Assembly (NCBI GenBank): GCA_016713175.1
Contig: JADJPQ010000027.1
Location: forward strand, 1-64,000
DNA: 64,000 bases
Direction: 5' to 3'
Source: Planctomycetota bacterium
GTDB lineage: Bacteria > Planctomycetota > UBA1135 > UBA2386
Numbering within the stretch: position 1 is the stretch's first letter; each line of letters opens with the position of its first letter. Both the position numbers and the translations under genes were made by a program. Below, one piece after another: positions 9,992 to 19,012 of the stretch. The notes beneath the pieces were generated by a model. That model ran no database searches. It had not been told where the DNA came from and saw only the letters and a list, made by a program, of their open reading frames with translations.

Positions 9992-11304
9992 GACAGTTGG
10001 TACTCCGGCAACCCCACCGTCGCATGCAACAACGCTGCATCGCCACCGGCGCCCTGCGCCGCCGGCGAACGCGCGAACGCGAGCAGCCGCGCCCGCGACT
10101 CGTCGCTGCACTCGCCATCGAGCAACAGCAGCAACGCCGCCTTGACCTTGTCCTCGGGACCACGAAACCGTTCCAGCAGGCTCGCCGCCGTCGGCTGCAG
10201 TTTGCCGCGCTGCCCGGCGAACAGCTCCGCCGCCCAGTTGGAACGCAGGAGCCAGCTCGCGCCCGACAACCACGCCCGTTCGCCGTGCCAGCCCTCGACC
10301 GTCGGCGGCATCAGCCACGCCTCGCCGAACGTCGCCATCGCCCGCGCCAGATCGGCCGCAACGGCGCGAGCGCCGAGCAACCGCACCGTGCCGATCGCGA
10401 ACTCCGCCGGACTCTTGATCTTGGTGCGATACGCGCGCGGCGAGAAGAACAACCGGCTGCGCAGCAGCGTCCGCAGCGTCGCGCCGACGTGCCGTTCGTT
10501 GGCCAGGTAGCAGGCCGCCATCGCCTCGATCTCGGCGGACGTGGGTTCGGGATGCACGAACGCCCGCAGCCACTTCGCCGCCAGGAACGGCGCCGACGCC
10601 GGTTGCGTCACCGCCGCCGCGACGACGTCGTCGCCGGTCAGCGCGCCCCGCCGACCGAGCACCTGCTTGTCGCCGTCGTCGTGCAGGAAGCGCGCGAAGA
10701 AGAACTGGCCGTCGCGCACATGCCAGCCGGAGAACGCCCGCGCGGCCTCGCGGATGTCCTGTTCGGTGTAGGCGCCGCGGCCAAGGGTGAACAGCTCGAA
10801 CAGCTCGCGCGCGAAGTTCTCGTTCGGCGCGCCCTTCTTGTTCAGCTGGTTGTCGAGCCAGACCAGCAGCGCCGGATCGCGCGCCATCGCCTGTGCCAGC
10901 TCGTCGAAGCGAAGCAGCCCGAGGCGATCGAACGTCGCCAGCTGCCCCGCCATGACGCGTGGATCCTGCACCTTGGCATCGCTGGTCGCGAAGTGACCGT
11001 GCCAGAAGATGCTGACCTTCTCGCGCAGCGGATGCGCCGATTCGAGCGCCAACCAGACGCGATGTGCCGTCACCCGCGCGCGATCGCCGAACGCCAGCAC
11101 GTCGCCGAGCATGGCGTCGGCGCCGGGCACCGACGCCGATGGCGGATCCACCGCCGCCAGCGCCGCATCGAGACCCTCGCGCACCAGCTCCTGCCGATGG
11201 CGCAACGACGTGCCGAAGCCTGCCCGCCGGAACAGATGGCCGACCTTCTGCAGATCGAACGGGTCGTCGCGCGTCGGCTGCCATGGCGCCAGCAGTTCGT
11301 TCAC
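9988..11304 (-). CDS. DUF1800 family protein
   Basis: 438 residues. I chose the GTG at 11304 because GGAGG lies six bases upstream and the GTG overlaps the stop of the preceding gene (GTGA). DUF1800 signatures: 'DLQKVGHLFRRAGFGTS', 'LREKVSIFWHGHFATS', 'FARELFELFTLGRGAYTE' and 'EAARAFSGWHVRDG'. No export signal is obvious at this start. The family is the constant neighbour of DUF1501 in Planctomycetota and Verrucomicrobiota; function unknown, possibly an export or surface-assembly partner of the DUF1501 protein. Confidence 0.9.
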   Translation of the reverse strand: MNELLAPWQPTRDDPFDLQKVGHLFRRAGFGTSLRHRQELVREGLDAALAAVDPPSASVPGADAMLGDVLAFGDRARVTAHRVWLALESAHPLREKVSIFWHGHFATSDAKVQDPRVMAGQLATFDRLGLLRFDELAQAMARDPALLVWLDNQLNKKGAPNENFARELFELFTLGRGAYTEQDIREAARAFSGWHVRDGQFFFARFLHDDGDKQVLGRRGALTGDDVVAAAVTQPASAPFLAAKWLRAFVHPEPTSAEIEAMAACYLANERHVGATLRTLLRSRLFFSPRAYRTKIKSPAEFAIGTVRLLGARAVAADLARAMATFGEAWLMPPTVEGWHGERAWLSGASWLLRSNWAAELFAGQRGKLQPTAASLLERFRGPEDKVKAALLLLLDGECSDESRARLLAFARSPAAQGAGGDAALLHATVGLPEYQLS

Positions 11305-12887
11305 GATTGCCTCCGGACCGTCACCGTGATCTCGGCGGCGTCGGCGGCGACCTGGGAGGTCAGCTCGACCGAAATCGCTGCGGCCACGGCCACGAACGTG
11401 TCCCAGAAGCGCTCCGCCACCGATCGCGTCTCGCCCTCGTCCAACATCCGCGCGACCACCAACGGCCCGCGATTCTGCAGCGCTGCCGCCGCCAATGTCG
11501 GCCCATGCAGCGTGACCCGATCGCCGACCAGCGTCGCGGTGGCCCCGGCCGCCGCCTGCGCCAACAACGCCGTCGCCGCCGCACGCGTGCTGCCGAGCAC
11601 CACATGGCCATGGCCGAAGAGCAGGGTCGGTGACAGCCCGTACTCGACCGGCGGCTGGCCGGGCCCGCGCCACGGCGTCGGCTCGGCGACGAAGCCGCTG
11701 CCATGCTCACCGCGTTCGGGCCGCAGCACGAACGGCTTCTTGCCGGCCTGCGCGCGCTCGGCGTTGGCGATCACCACGAACAACTGCGCCATCCGCCGCA
11801 GGATCGTCTCGACCTCCGGATCGTCGATCGGCGCCACCAGCGCGAACCCGGGCAACCGCAGCCGCGGTGCGGTTGGTTCCTGCTCGGCATCGATTGCCGC
11901 CGCGGGCAGCAGGTACAACGTCCACGGCTGCTTCAACCCGCGCAGCAGATCGTCGACGAACGAGGTCGCCGCACCGTCGATCTGATCGGCGATCGACAGG
12001 AAGCCCTGCGCCGCCAGCACATCGGACTCGCGCAGGAACGCCTGCAAGTCCGCGAACAACGCATGCAGGCTGCGGTCGAGTGCCACCATGCCCAACGCGC
12101 CGGTCGGCGGCGCGAGCATCGATCGCGCCTGACCACCGGTCGGCGACAACCTCGACCAGTGGTCGCCGCCGTGCCCGGCGAAAAGCCGGGCACGCAACTG
12201 CAACGCGTCGCCGCCGACGAGTTCCAACTGCGCCCGTTCCGAGGCATCGATCGCCACCGCCAGCGGCCCGAACAGGAACCGGCCGCCGCCATCGAGCCCG
12301 GGCAGCAGCGGCCGCGACGTCGGCAACGCTCGCAACCGTTGCAGATCGGCAAGGACCCGCACCGCCGCCGGCGATGCTTCCGCGACGGGCCATGCCGCCC
12401 AACGCGCGGGGCCATCGACGAGACGCCGGCGCAGCCGTTCGCATGCCGCCAGACTCTTTCCTGCCAGCACCCATTCGCCTTCGATGCGCGCCTTGCCGCC
12501 GATCCGTTCGACGAACGCGACCGCGGCAGCGGGATCCCCGGGCCGCATCGCCAGCAACGGTTCGAAGCCGTGCTCGGCCGGCGCATAGCCCAGCGCCACC
12601 CCCCCGCGCGCCCACTGCTCGATCCGTTCCGCCGGCGAGGCACCGAGCCAGAGACGCACCGTCGTCAGCCCCACGCCAAGCAGTGCCCGCACCGACTCGG
12701 GAAGGTCCGGCGGCACCGGCCCGACCGCCTGCAGCACCGCCGACCAGGCGGCGCCAGGATCCGTCACCTCGACCACGACCAGGACCTCGTCCGGCAATGC
12801 CGCGCGCGGCGCCTGCGCCGGCAACGAAGCGGCCACGCCGACCAGGAATGCGACCACGAGCAGAGGACGGGACGACGACGTCGGCAT
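11301..12887 (-). CDS. secreted protein of unknown function, first gene of the DUF1800/DUF1501 operon
   Basis: 528 residues from ATG 12887, with a signal peptide ('LLVVAFLVGVAASLPAQ'). The body looks like a soluble secreted protein with repeated alpha/beta units ('DEVLVVVEVTDPGAAW', 'FEPLLAMRPGDPAAAVAFVE') reminiscent of DUF3352-type planctomycete proteins, though I cannot assign the family firmly. A hydrophobic helix-rich middle ends at 'LKQPWTLYLLPAAA'. Its stop overlaps the GTG start of DUF1800, so translation is probably coupled and the three proteins probably act together. Confidence 0.8.
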   Translation of the reverse strand: MPTSSSRPLLVVAFLVGVAASLPAQAPRAALPDEVLVVVEVTDPGAAWSAVLQAVGPVPPDLPESVRALLGVGLTTVRLWLGASPAERIEQWARGGVALGYAPAEHGFEPLLAMRPGDPAAAVAFVERIGGKARIEGEWVLAGKSLAACERLRRRLVDGPARWAAWPVAEASPAAVRVLADLQRLRALPTSRPLLPGLDGGGRFLFGPLAVAIDASERAQLELVGGDALQLRARLFAGHGGDHWSRLSPTGGQARSMLAPPTGALGMVALDRSLHALFADLQAFLRESDVLAAQGFLSIADQIDGAATSFVDDLLRGLKQPWTLYLLPAAAIDAEQEPTAPRLRLPGFALVAPIDDPEVETILRRMAQLFVVIANAERAQAGKKPFVLRPERGEHGSGFVAEPTPWRGPGQPPVEYGLSPTLLFGHGHVVLGSTRAAATALLAQAAAGATATLVGDRVTLHGPTLAAAALQNRGPLVVARMLDEGETRSVAERFWDTFVAVAAAISVELTSQVAADAAEITVTVRRQS

Positions 12888-13018
12888 GGGCGAATCGGGA
12901 AAACCTGGACGCAGCGCCGCAACAGAACCGGTTGCGCGCGGAATCCGGGATACTATTCGCCGGAGAGACGCTGCGGGGACCCCGCCGCAGGTTCCGTTCG
13001 CCAACCCCGACACCCCGA

Positions 13019-14146
13019 ATGCGCCCACGTGACGTCCTGGTCCTGACCAGCGCCCTCGCCCTGTTTTCGGCGATCGGCTACGTGGCCCTGGCGCCCGAGA
13101 GCGCGGCCGGCGAAATGGCACCCGTCACGGCGCCGCCAGTCACGACCAGGTCCGAGCCCGAGCCGCCGGCTGTCGCGCAGGCTCAGGGCGGTGCAGTCGG
13201 CCGCGGTCAGGGCCAACCGATCGAGGGCGATTACTCGCGCAAGGACACCGTCGTCAGCACGACCGGCTGGACCAGCGGCACGATCGCCGGCGACATCGCG
13301 TTGGTCGCCTCGGTGGTCAGCAAGATCCAGTCGATCCAGGTCACCATCGAAGAACTGAAGCCCGCCACCGACGGCAACGGCAAGTTCAACGAGCGCTTCG
13401 CCAAGACCATCCGCGTCGAACGCGGCATCGGCACGCCGACGTTCCGCGCCGAGGGCATTCCGTTCTCTGCCTATGGCTACACGGTCACCGCGCATTCCCC
13501 GGGTCTGAACGGCAGCCGGCAGACCGTCGGCATCACCGAGCAGCACCCATTGGTCGACGACGTGCAGCTGGCGATCTCGCCGGGCGTGCCGTTCTCGATC
13601 CTGCTGCGCGATCAGGATCTGCATCCGCACGCGCTGGTCGAGGTCCGGATGCAACCGGTCGGCGAGCCGCTGGGCCGGCCGGTCCGGACCGGCATGGCCG
13701 ACAACAACGGCAGCGCGATCTTCGAGGATGTGCTGTCGGGCGATTATCTGGTCCATGTCGGCGCCTTGGCGGCGCCGCTGGCTGACCCGGTGCCGGTCAC
13801 CGTGCATGCGACGGCGCGCGTCTACGCCGGCTCGGTCGTGCAGGCGCAGGGCCAGACGATCACGATCCCGCGCGGCATGCCGTTGCCGATCCAGGTGACC
13901 GACATCGCCGGCTATGGCATTCCGGGAGCGCTGGTGCAGATCCAGGCGCTGGACCGCAAGGAACTGAAGATCTGGCAACTGGCGACCGATCCACTTGGCC
14001 GCGCGACGTTCCCCAACGTGCCGCCGGGGCTGTGGGAGATCTCGATCGCCAAGGACGATTTCGAACGGCGATTCAAGCACCTGAACGTCAAGGACGGCGC
14101 GACGCTGGCGACCGAGACGTTCCAGCTGGTGCGGTTGCGGCGCTGA
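13019..14146 (+). CDS. secreted/anchored protein with carboxypeptidase-regulatory-like domains
   Basis: 375 residues from ATG 13019. An N-terminal hydrophobic segment ('VLVLTSALALFSAIGYVAL') serves as signal or anchor, followed by a Pro/Glu-rich linker and beta-sandwich repeats. Strand patterns such as 'FSILLRDQDLHPHALVEVRM', 'GSAIFEDVLSGDYLVHVG' and 'GRATFPNVPPGLWEISIAKDD' are typical of carboxypeptidase-regulatory-like/prealbumin-type domains. Probably a structural envelope protein. Divergent from the DUF1800 operon across 131 bp, which must hold both promoters. Exact partners unknown. Confidence 0.8.
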   Translation: MRPRDVLVLTSALALFSAIGYVALAPESAAGEMAPVTAPPVTTRSEPEPPAVAQAQGGAVGRGQGQPIEGDYSRKDTVVSTTGWTSGTIAGDIALVASVVSKIQSIQVTIEELKPATDGNGKFNERFAKTIRVERGIGTPTFRAEGIPFSAYGYTVTAHSPGLNGSRQTVGITEQHPLVDDVQLAISPGVPFSILLRDQDLHPHALVEVRMQPVGEPLGRPVRTGMADNNGSAIFEDVLSGDYLVHVGALAAPLADPVPVTVHATARVYAGSVVQAQGQTITIPRGMPLPIQVTDIAGYGIPGALVQIQALDRKELKIWQLATDPLGRATFPNVPPGLWEISIAKDDFERRFKHLNVKDGATLATETFQLVRLRR

Positions 14147-14184
14147 TCGCGGCAGGAACTGCTGCGACCCGGCCACCCCACGCC

Positions 14185-15114
14185 GTGCGGCCCTCGGTTT
14201 GGCGAAACTCCGTGATCCTGTTGCCGATCCTCGGGCTGCTTGGTCTGTGGTTCGTGCTCAGCAACGATCTGGCGCCGAGTCCGCCGATCGAAGCGCCCGC
14301 AGTTCCCGCGCCCGCTGGCGTCACCGACGTCCAGGCCGCCGCCTCACCCGGCGAAACTCCCGTCGACCAGCCGTTCGCTCCCATCGCGCCGCAAGCACGC
14401 GAACCGGCGCCTCAGCCCGAAGAGCCTTGGCTGCCAGCAGCGGTCGCGTTGCTCGAACGCGCGCGGCAGGATCCTGAACTGACGGTCGTCCGCGCCCGCA
14501 TCGAACGGATCGGCAAGCCCTATGGCGGCGAGCGCAACCCGACCGCTCCGGTCCGACTCCGGATCCTGCAACCAGACCTTCGCCACGAACTGCGCCGCGG
14601 CGGCCGGGTCGACACCGTCTTCAGCCCGGCGATCGCTGACCATCAGTTCCACGCCGCCACGCCGATCGCCGCGCTCGCGGTCGGCGACACCCGCGACTTC
14701 GTGCTCGCCTTCCAGGCACCCAAGTGGCTGCGCGGGTTGCGGACGGATCGGTGGATCGTCGTCTGCGGCCCCCGGCTTCCGGACGAGCCGCCCGAAGGAG
14801 CGCCGACGCCAGACGTTCCCGAGGCGATGCGGCGGTTCGCGAACGCGCCCGACACTTGGGTCGTCCACGGGCGGCTGCGTGCGATCACCGATGCGCCCGT
14901 CCGAGTTCTCCGGGTCGCCGTATCCGCCGTGGCGTCAGGCGACGACTCGGTGACCGCGGGGACCGACGTCGAGGTGTACGACCTGTTCACCGCGTTGCAG
15001 CCACAGACGCGGCGACGGTTGGACGTCAGCCAGATCGGTGAGCCGCGCTGGCTCGTGTTCGGCAAGGTCGGCTCGCGCTACGTGTTGCAGGCCTGGTCGG
15101 ACGCGCTCCGCTGA
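14185..15114 (+). CDS. membrane-anchored hypothetical protein
   Basis: 309 residues from GTG 14185, 38 bp after the preceding gene. One N-terminal membrane helix ('SVILLPILGLLGLWFVLS') is followed by a Pro/Ala-rich spacer and an extracytoplasmic region with beta-rich character ('VRLRILQPDLRHELRRGG', 'ALAVGDTRDFVLAFQAPKW', 'EPRWLVFGKVGSRYVLQAW'). No known domain recognised. The start could also be a few codons later. Probably cotranscribed with the upstream gene. Confidence 0.7.
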   Translation: MRPSVWRNSVILLPILGLLGLWFVLSNDLAPSPPIEAPAVPAPAGVTDVQAAASPGETPVDQPFAPIAPQAREPAPQPEEPWLPAAVALLERARQDPELTVVRARIERIGKPYGGERNPTAPVRLRILQPDLRHELRRGGRVDTVFSPAIADHQFHAATPIAALAVGDTRDFVLAFQAPKWLRGLRTDRWIVVCGPRLPDEPPEGAPTPDVPEAMRRFANAPDTWVVHGRLRAITDAPVRVLRVAVSAVASGDDSVTAGTDVEVYDLFTALQPQTRRRLDVSQIGEPRWLVFGKVGSRYVLQAWSDALR

Positions 15115-15192
15115 TCCGGCGGATTCGCACCGTTTGCGCATCAACGGCCGACGCGGTGGGCGACCCGGCCGCCGCCGCGTAAACCGACGCCC

Positions 15193-17199
15193 ATGCTCCG
15201 ACCCACCGCCCCGTGGCTGCTGCTCTGCGCGTTCCCGCTGCCCGGCCAGGGCCCTGGCATGCGCGAACGCACCGAACTCGTCGCGCAGTTCGACCAGGAC
15301 GGCAACCGTCGCCTCGATACCGACGAACGCGAGGCGGCGCGCGCCTGGATGGCCGAGAACCGGCCGCAGCGCAATCGCGGACCCGGCGGGCCCGGTGGCC
15401 CCGGCGGATTCGGCCCACCGGGATCCGGCCCCGAAGGCGAAGGCGACCCGGCAAACGCCGAACCGAAGGTCGGCCGCAAGGTCACTCCCGCCGACGTCCA
15501 GACCCACCTCGACAAGCCGTTCTACGACCCCGACGTCGTCCGCACGATCTTCCTCGACGTCCCCGGCACCGACTGGTTCGACGAACTGGTCGCGTTCTAC
15601 CGCACCGACGTCGAACTCCCGGTCACCATGACCGTCGACGGCACGACCTACACCGACGTCGGCATGCGCTTCCGCGGCAACAGTTCGTTCGGCGGCGCAC
15701 GCGGCAAGAAGAAGTCGATCAACCTGACCCTCGACTTCGTGCACCAAGACCAGCACCTCGGCGGCTATCGCACCCTCAACCTGCTGAACGCGCACAGCGA
15801 CGCGTCGTTCCTGCGCGAAGCCCTGCACGCGCGGATCGTCCGTCAGTACCTGCCGGCGATGCAGGCCAACCTGGTCCGCGTCGTCATCAACGGCGAAGAC
15901 CACGGCATCTACGCGAACGTGCAGCAGTTCAACAAGGACTTCCTCGACGAGGAGTTCGGCACTGGCAAAGGCGCGCGGTTCCGCGTGCCGGCCGACTTCT
16001 CCGGCAACGGCGCGCTGGTGTGGCTCGGCGACGACGTCGCGGCCTACAAGCGCGCCTACCAGCTGAAGTCCAAGGACGATCCGAAGGCGTGGGAACGGCT
16101 GGCCGACCTGTGCCGCGTGCTCGCCGAATCGGCCGATGCCGAACTGCCGCAGGTGCTGCCGCAGTACCTGGACATCGATCACGCACTGTGGTTCCTCGCC
16201 TGTGACAACGCGCTGATCGACGGCGACGGCTACTACAGTCGCGGCAGCGATTATGTGCTGTGGCTCGATCCGGAGGATCGGTTCCACGTGCTGCCGATGG
16301 ACAGCAACGAAGTGCTCGGCGCCGAAATGGGCGGACCGGGCATGCGCGGTCCGGGTGGTCGCGGCCCGGGCGGCGCGCCCCCCGATGGCCAGCGACCGCG
16401 TGCAGGCGCATTCGACGGTGCGCCGGTGCCGCGTGGAGGCCCGCCGGATGGCCCGGGATTCGGCCCCGGAGCTCCGGGCGGTCCCGGCGCCGGCCCTGGC
16501 GGTCGCCGCGGCGGCCCGGGCGGCAGCAATCCAACCCAGGCGCCGCTGGCCCAACTGGATCGGCAGGATCGCCCGCTGGTCAACCGGCTGCTCGCGGTGC
16601 CGCAATGGCGCGCGCGCTACCTGGCGTTCGTCCGCACGCTGGCAACCACCGGACTGGACTGGAAGACGCACCAGCCGCAGGTCGCGCGCTGGGTCGCCGC
16701 GATCGACGACATCGTCGCCAACGACGTGCACGCGCTCTACGGCCACGCGCAGTTCCGCACCCAGACCGCCGACGAGCCGACCGGCCGGACGCTCCGGGCG
16801 ATGCTCGCGCAGCGGCAGAAGGTGCTGCTCGGCGACCCGGCGATGCAATCGGCGGCGCCGGTGTTCGCCACTGCCGAAGCCACCGAATCGCCGACCGAGA
16901 CCACCGTCGCGTTGACGTTCACCGCCAGGACCAGCGGCGCCACGAGGCTGCTTGCGCACGTCGCCGACGGCAAGCTGGCGGCGTGGACCACGCTGGTCAT
17001 GCACGATGACGGCAAGAACGGTGACGCCAAGGCCGGCGACGGTGAGTTCACCGCCGCCACCAACCCACTGCTGCGTAGTCATCGGATCCGCTGGTGGATC
17101 GAGGCCATCGCCGAAGACGGCACGGTGTCGTGTTCGCCGCCGGCCGCCGGCAGCCGTCCGAACGTGCGCGCCGCCGATCGTTCCGACAAGAAGAAGTAG
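15193..17199 (+). CDS. CotH kinase family protein with EF-hand and collagen-like inserts
   Basis: 668 residues, signal peptide at 1-17. An EF-hand loop ('DQDGNRRLDTDERE') is followed by a Gly/Pro-rich stretch at ~60-80. The CotH domain runs from ~95: 'GMRFRGNSSFGG', 'KKSINLTLDF', 'TLNLLNAHSDASFLREAL', 'VINGEDHGIYANVQQFNK', and the metal-binding 'PMDSNEVLG'. CotH of Bacillus spores is an atypical protein kinase that phosphorylates spore-coat proteins; related secreted proteins are common in Planctomycetota. Between ~385 and 445 a second Gly-Pro-rich collagen-like insert interrupts the domain, after which the helical part resumes. A C-terminal beta domain follows. Likely extracytoplasmic. Confidence 0.88.
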   Translation: MLRPTAPWLLLCAFPLPGQGPGMRERTELVAQFDQDGNRRLDTDEREAARAWMAENRPQRNRGPGGPGGPGGFGPPGSGPEGEGDPANAEPKVGRKVTPADVQTHLDKPFYDPDVVRTIFLDVPGTDWFDELVAFYRTDVELPVTMTVDGTTYTDVGMRFRGNSSFGGARGKKKSINLTLDFVHQDQHLGGYRTLNLLNAHSDASFLREALHARIVRQYLPAMQANLVRVVINGEDHGIYANVQQFNKDFLDEEFGTGKGARFRVPADFSGNGALVWLGDDVAAYKRAYQLKSKDDPKAWERLADLCRVLAESADAELPQVLPQYLDIDHALWFLACDNALIDGDGYYSRGSDYVLWLDPEDRFHVLPMDSNEVLGAEMGGPGMRGPGGRGPGGAPPDGQRPRAGAFDGAPVPRGGPPDGPGFGPGAPGGPGAGPGGRRGGPGGSNPTQAPLAQLDRQDRPLVNRLLAVPQWRARYLAFVRTLATTGLDWKTHQPQVARWVAAIDDIVANDVHALYGHAQFRTQTADEPTGRTLRAMLAQRQKVLLGDPAMQSAAPVFATAEATESPTETTVALTFTARTSGATRLLAHVADGKLAAWTTLVMHDDGKNGDAKAGDGEFTAATNPLLRSHRIRWWIEAIAEDGTVSCSPPAAGSRPNVRAADRSDKKK

Positions 17200-17253
17200 A
17201 ACCCGCGGCCAACGCCTTCCGTGCGGCGGGGCGGTTGCTACCTTGAGGTAGCG

Positions 17254-18462
17254 ATGACCGAGAAGCCGCGGAATCCGTTCCTTCCGGGCCAACCAACGAC
17301 CGTCGACCTGTTCGTGGGCCGTCAGGCGCAGATCCGCCACCTGCTGGAACGCGGCGTCCGCCAGACCGCGCTGGGCAAGCCGACGGCGTTCTTTCTCGAA
17401 GGCGAGTACGGCATCGGCAAGAGCTCGCTGGCCAACTACTGCGCGGCAGCAGCAGAAGAGGAGTTTGGCCTGCTGACGATCACCGCATCCATGGCCGGTC
17501 AGAAGGACCTGCGCGGAGTTGGCGAAGCAATCCTGAAGGCAATCGTGCAGGCCGCCCACCGCCACCGCCCGCTGTGGAAACGCGTCACGACCACGTTGGG
17601 CCGCTTCGTCAAGAGTGCGAACCTGTTCGGCGTCGACCTCGACCTGGACGAGATCGCCAAGGAAGCAGCGCACTTCGCCGACATCGGCAGCTTCCTGAGC
17701 ACTCTGCAGCGCCTGATCGCCGAACTGCCGACACGGGCTGAATGGCATCGCGGCATCTTCCTGGTCCTCGACGAGATCAACGGCGTCGCTGCCGAACCCG
17801 CATTCGCCCATTTCCTGAAGGGCATCATCGATCGCAATGCCCTCGCTGCGGAACGGGTCCCGCTTTGCCTGGTTCTCTGCGGCACACCCGAGCGTCGCCA
17901 CCAACTGATCGCGAATCACCAGCCGGTGGGCCGCATCTTCGACGTGATCGAGGTGCCCCCGCTGTCCGCCGCCGAGTCGCGGGAGTTCTTCGAACGGTCC
18001 TTCCAGACCGTCGACATGCGCGTCGAACCGGACGCGCTCGACCAGTTGGTGCAGTTCGGGTCCGGCCAACCACGCATCCTGCACATGCTCGGCGATCAGG
18101 CCTTCTGGATCGATCAGGATGGCGTGATCGATCTGGCGGACGCGAACAGCGCCCTGGTGCAGGCGGCGGCCGATTTCACTACTCGCTACGTGGGACCACA
18201 GATCCTGGCCGAACTGCGCAGCGCCGCCTACCGTTCGATCCTGACCAAGATCGCCGGTATCGATCCGTTGCAGCCCTCGTTCCAGAAGTCGGCCATCGCC
18301 GATGGCCTCGAAGATGGCGAACGCAAGAAGCTCGCCGACTTCCTGCAACGGATGAAACAGTTGAACGTGCTGCGGCAGGGCAGCGACAAGGGCGAATGGG
18401 TGTTCAACACCCCGATGGTCAGGACCGCGATCTGGCTGTTCGCCAAGGCCGGGCAAGGCTGA
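17254..18462 (+). CDS. AAA/STAND-like ATPase (archaeal-ATPase type)
   Basis: 402 residues. ATG 17254 has GAGGT a few bases upstream. It opens with 'NPFLPGQPTTVDLFVGR', then Walker A 'EGEYGIGKSS', Walker B 'GIFLVLDEING', and sensor-like 'LCLVLCGTPERRH'. The C-terminal winged-helix-like part includes 'RSAAYRSILTKIAG'. This layout is typical of the small AAA 'archaeal ATPase/ORC-like' STAND group, cytoplasmic NTP switches of mostly unknown targets. No fused effector domain is visible. It precedes the FabZ-like gene by 70 bp, but no functional link is evident. Confidence 0.82.
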   Translation: MTEKPRNPFLPGQPTTVDLFVGRQAQIRHLLERGVRQTALGKPTAFFLEGEYGIGKSSLANYCAAAAEEEFGLLTITASMAGQKDLRGVGEAILKAIVQAAHRHRPLWKRVTTTLGRFVKSANLFGVDLDLDEIAKEAAHFADIGSFLSTLQRLIAELPTRAEWHRGIFLVLDEINGVAAEPAFAHFLKGIIDRNALAAERVPLCLVLCGTPERRHQLIANHQPVGRIFDVIEVPPLSAAESREFFERSFQTVDMRVEPDALDQLVQFGSGQPRILHMLGDQAFWIDQDGVIDLADANSALVQAAADFTTRYVGPQILAELRSAAYRSILTKIAGIDPLQPSFQKSAIADGLEDGERKKLADFLQRMKQLNVLRQGSDKGEWVFNTPMVRTAIWLFAKAGQG

Positions 18463-18532
18463 CCGCGACGGACCCACGCAACCCGGCAACTCGCCGTTCA
18501 CTCGCTCCGCGCCGTCGGGTAGGGTGACCGGC

Positions 18533-19012
18533 ATGGGACGCCCCCTGGTCGACCTGACAAGCCTGGATCTCTCCCGCGATGTCGTGAGCGAACAGGAACT
18601 GCGCCAGCTGGTACCGCACCGTGAACACTTCCAGATGCTCGATGGCATCGCCCACCTCGACCTCGAGAACCACATCGTCGTGGGCTACAAGGACTGGGGT
18701 GCCGACGCCTGGTGGGCTCCGGGGCACGTTCCGGGCAAGCCGCTGATGCCCGGTGTGCTGATGATCGAAGGCGCCGCGCAGGCGACGACCGTGCTGATCC
18801 GCAAGACCGCCGGTTGGGAGATCGATCGCTTCATCGGCCTGGGCGGCCTCAACGACGTGCGTTTCCGCGGCAGTCTGGTGCCGCCGGCGCGCATCTGGTT
18901 CGTCGGCGGTCGGGGCCAGGTCAGCGGCCGGCGGTTGGCGCGTTTTCCGGCGCAGGCATTCGCCAATGGCCAGATGCTGATGGAGATGGAACTGCTGGGC
19001 GTGCAGCTGTGA
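18533..19012 (+). CDS. FabZ/FabA-like 3-hydroxyacyl-ACP dehydratase family protein
   Basis: 159 residues from ATG 18533 (a GTG at 18524 is in frame). The hot-dog fold core is clear: 'PHREHFQMLDGI' corresponds to the FabZ 'PHRxPFLxxD' motif, and 'GHVPGKPLMPGVLMIEGAAQ' carries the catalytic His and Glu. The usual reaction is dehydration of 3-hydroxyacyl-ACP in fatty acid synthesis. An extra Trp-Trp precedes the GHxP motif. Its stop overlaps the GTG of the next membrane protein, so the pair may act on a lipid-linked substrate rather than in housekeeping fatty acid synthesis. Confidence 0.85.
   Translation: MGRPLVDLTSLDLSRDVVSEQELRQLVPHREHFQMLDGIAHLDLENHIVVGYKDWGADAWWAPGHVPGKPLMPGVLMIEGAAQATTVLIRKTAGWEIDRFIGLGGLNDVRFRGSLVPPARIWFVGGRGQVSGRRLARFPAQAFANGQMLMEMELLGVQL

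Noticed and set aside
12940..12960. Promoter with TACTAT as -10 ahead of the 13019 gene
   Set aside because: No acceptable -35 at 16-18 bp; too weak to list.
14935..18675. A 1246-codon minus frame spanning CotH and the ATPase
   Set aside because: The + strand genes here have clear families, starts and motifs; the minus frame is low-complexity Arg/Val/Glu-rich shadow sequence.
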